NCBI RefSeq assembly: GCF_047303325.1
Contig: NZ_JBKBEX010000012.1
Span: 1 to 64,000, forward strand
From: Polaromonas sp047303325
Lineage (GTDB): Bacteria > Pseudomonadota > Gammaproteobacteria > Burkholderiales > Burkholderiaceae_C
Direction: 5' to 3'
DNA: 64,000 bases
Part shown: piece by piece, positions 62,085-64,000 of the stretch
How the letters are laid out: each line of letters starts with the position of its first letter
Numbering within the stretch: position 1 is the stretch's first letter
Translations under genes and position numbers: made by a program
Notes under the pieces: model-generated
Database searches by the model: none
What the model saw: only the letters and a program-made list of their open reading frames with translations
Told to the model about the DNA's origin: nothing

Positions 62085-62726
62085 ATGCGTGAACCCAAGT
62101 CTTTCGAGGCCGCCATCACCGCTTCGGATTTCTCGAGCGAGGATTACTGCGGCACCAGCTACGCGGCCAAGCTGCTGGGCCTGTCCGTTGCCACCGTGCA
62201 ATCGCTGGTGGAAAAAGGCGAGATCGAGGCGTGGAAAACGCTGGGCGGCCATCGCCGCATCGCGCTGCAATCCATCAATGCCTACCTGGCCAAGAACAGC
62301 CCGCAACTCTCGCGCGCCGACACCGACCCCAAGCACCGCCTGCGCGTGCTGATGGTGGAAGACGACGAAAACACCCGCGAGCTTTATCGTTGCCAGTTCG
62401 AGGACTGGGACCTGCCGGTCGACTGCACCTGGATGCCGTCGGCGCTCGAAGCCATGATGGACATCGCGAGCATGCGGCCCGACCTGCTGATCACCGACCT
62501 GTCCATGCCCGGCGTCGACGGCATCGAAATGCTCAAGGCCTGCAAGCGCAACCTGCAGCTCGCGGACATGCAGATCGTCGTCATCAGCGGCCTGGCGCCC
62601 GAGGCCGTCAAAGCCCGCGGTGGCCTGCCGCCCGAAGCCCACCTGCTGCAAAAGCCGATCAACTTTGACTGGCTGCATGGGTATGTCACGGCGTTGGTGA
62701 CGGCCAACCGCAAGTGGCGGCATTAG
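62085..62726 (+). CDS. HTH-receiver protein (excisionase-type HTH fused before REC)
   Basis: 213 residues with an unusual order: an N-terminal MerR/excisionase-type HTH (about 22-70, CGTSYAAKLLGLSVATVQ and GGHRRIALQSINAYL) followed by a receiver domain (about 87-205) with E92, D93, D94, phospho-acceptor D138 (LLITDLSMPGVDG) and the Lys in LLQKPI. Most response regulators have the receiver first. It lies 144 bases after the multi-PAS kinase on the same strand and is a plausible second output of that kinase. The target genes are unknown. Confidence 0.85.
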   Translation: MREPKSFEAAITASDFSSEDYCGTSYAAKLLGLSVATVQSLVEKGEIEAWKTLGGHRRIALQSINAYLAKNSPQLSRADTDPKHRLRVLMVEDDENTRELYRCQFEDWDLPVDCTWMPSALEAMMDIASMRPDLLITDLSMPGVDGIEMLKACKRNLQLADMQIVVISGLAPEAVKARGGLPPEAHLLQKPINFDWLHGYVTALVTANRKWRH

Positions 62727-62749
62727 GCCCCCACGGTGGATGTGGCCCC

Positions 62750-62836
62750 CACGGTCGCTCACTTCGTGTAGCTCCCTGCCCCCCGAGGGGGCCGCTGCGC
62801 CTGCGGCCTGGCAAAGCCAGTTCCGCGGCCCCTGCT
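62750..62836. repeat. Dispersed intergenic repeat, copy 2
   Basis: Partner of the repeat at 47092-47176; the 36-base core 62801-62836 is identical and the flanking CGCTCACTTCGTGTAGC differs in a few bases from CGCTCACTGCGTGTAGC. It lies just after the HTH-receiver gene, in front of the convergent MBL gene. Confidence 0.85.
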
Positions 62837-62914
62837 TGGTTGAAGAGCCTCACGCTTCTTGCGGCGTGTATGCCGAGGCCTTGCAGGCTGCCGCCCCTGC
62901 TGGTGTGGGAGCCG

Positions 62915-64000
62915 CTAAATCGCTTGGGTTGTTACGCTGAAGCGGTAGATGCCGTCTCCGCCTAGCCGGCGCGTTAGCTTTTTCTGGAACCACAGCGCGT
63001 GCAGGTGCGCCACCGCTTCGCCCATGGCGAAGGTGGTCTGGTGCAGGTCCAGCTTGCGGGGGAACATGATGGGCAGGATGTCGGCGGCGCTGCAGGGGGC
63101 TGCTTCGCAGGCCTGCATGACTTCGGCCAGGCGGTCGCGGTGGTGGTCGTGCAACTGGCCTACGCGGGTGTGCAGGCCGCGAAAGGGTTTGCCGTGTGAG
63201 GGCAGCACCAGGGTGTCCTTGTCCAGCGGCAGGAACTTGTCGATGGAGTCCAGGAACAGCGTGAGCGAGTTGGCTTCGGGTTCCAGGTCGTAGACGCTCA
63301 CATTGGTGGAAATGCGCGGCAGCACCATGTCGCCGCTGATCAGCGTATCGGTTTCTTCGCAGTGCAGGGCGATGTGTTCCGGCGCGTGGCCGTAGCCGCT
63401 GATGCAGCGCCAGTCGCGCCCGCCTATGCGCACCGTCATCCCGTCCATGATGCGCACATAGCTGGCCGGCACCGCGGGCACCATGCCCGGGTAGTAGCTG
63501 GCGCGGCCGCGAATCTTCTCGATGGCCTCCGGGTCCACCAAGCCATGCGAGGCAAAAAAGCGCGCCGCGCTCTCGCCGCCGAACCCCGTGGTGCTTTGCG
63601 AGCCTATGCGCGCCGAGTGGTAATCCGTGGCGCTGATCCACAGCCGGCAGGACCAGCGCTCGCACAGCCAGTACGCCAGGCCTATGTGGTCGGGGTGCAT
63701 ATGGGTCACGATGACGCGCAGCACCGGCAGGCCTTCGAGTTGCGTAGCGAAAATCTCTTCCCACTGGGCCTTGGACTCCTCCCGGCTGATGCAGCAGTCG
63801 ACGATGGTCCAGCCCTGGATCTTCGCGCCCGCCCCGTTCGGGTCGTCCATCTCGTCGCGCAGCAGCCACAGGTTGATGTGGTCCAGCGCGAAGGGCAGGG
63901 CCATGCGAATCCACTTCACGCCGGGCGCCACCTCCAGCGTCGCGCCCGAGGCGGGCAGGGTGTCGCCGAAGGGGTAGTGCAGTTGCTGTTCAAGGAGGTT
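62915..64000 (-). CDS. MBL-fold metallo-hydrolase (5' part outside window)
   Basis: 361 residues are visible and the frame is open to the last base; the true start lies beyond 64000, since sequence upstream of an internal GTG (63931) continues in family style (HYPFGDTLPASGATLEVAPG). The zinc motif is THMHPDH, with further ligand candidates GYGHAPEH and ISGDMVLP and the His in LPSHGKP. A C-terminal helical domain with a winged-helix look (about 290-361) follows, as in LACTB2-like enzymes. No signal can be judged. The substrate is unknown; thioester or RNA substrates are known in relatives. Confidence 0.85.
   Translation of the reverse strand, partial: NLLEQQLHYPFGDTLPASGATLEVAPGVKWIRMALPFALDHINLWLLRDEMDDPNGAGAKIQGWTIVDCCISREESKAQWEEIFATQLEGLPVLRVIVTHMHPDHIGLAYWLCERWSCRLWISATDYHSARIGSQSTTGFGGESAARFFASHGLVDPEAIEKIRGRASYYPGMVPAVPASYVRIMDGMTVRIGGRDWRCISGYGHAPEHIALHCEETDTLISGDMVLPRISTNVSVYDLEPEANSLTLFLDSIDKFLPLDKDTLVLPSHGKPFRGLHTRVGQLHDHHRDRLAEVMQACEAAPCSAADILPIMFPRKLDLHQTTFAMGEAVAHLHALWFQKKLTRRLGGDGIYRFSVTTQAI

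Overview
The window is a 64-kb piece of a high-GC betaproteobacterial chromosome. The rRNA genes, the gene content (hpd-pheC-phhA, corC-lnt, glyQ-glyS-gmhB-plsC) and the intergenic repeats fit Comamonadaceae, most likely something close to Polaromonas. The genus is an inference from reading the sequence; no database search was made.

Layout. 1-8.9 kb: end of a DUF11-type surface protein, an amine oxidase with a small partner, a phospholipase-D-type lipoprotein, the ABC-F ATPase Uup, and an IorAB-type molybdenum hydroxylase. 8.9-14.9 kb: a complete rRNA operon (four tandem promoters, 16S, tRNA-Ile, tRNA-Ala, 23S, 5S, terminators). 14.9-23.1 kb: MBL hydrolase, FadD, a conserved unknown, a Tat-exported small subunit with a GMC oxidoreductase, a membrane-anchored lipase-like hydrolase, a LuxR-type and a Crp/Fnr-type regulator. 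23.1-34.6 kb: an accessory-looking stretch with an operon of a class III nucleotide cyclase, a GGY-repeat haloperoxidase/PAP2-like protein and a subtilase, then a degenerate MFS/phosphopantetheinyl-transferase remnant, a protealysin-like protease, a second cyclase fused to an ATPase and TPRs, a methyltransferase and an unknown protein. 34.7-39.2 kb: a response regulator-cyclase (the third cyclase) overlapping a hybrid histidine kinase. 39.2-42.7 kb: phenylalanine/tyrosine genes with a divergent Lrp-type regulator. 42.9-57 kb: acetyltransferase, a ~550-bp near-palindrome, corC-lnt, asparaginase and SDR genes each with a divergent LysR regulator, then glyQ-glyS-gmhB-plsC and a YgjP-like metalloprotease. 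57-64 kb: a response regulator, a 1440-residue multi-PAS kinase, an HTH-receiver regulator and the 3' part of an MBL hydrolase.

How genes work together. Housekeeping blocks (translation, lipoprotein maturation, phospholipid and heptose synthesis) alternate with dense signalling. The best candidate for an undescribed system is the cyclase / GGY-haloperoxidase-like / subtilase operon at 23.1-27.9 kb, with a cNMP-binding-type regulator ending next to it and two more class III cyclases within 9 kb. The hpd-pheC-phhA operon joins prephenate/arogenate to phenylalanine conversion with phenylalanine hydroxylation and homogentisate formation, probably under the divergent Lrp-type regulator.
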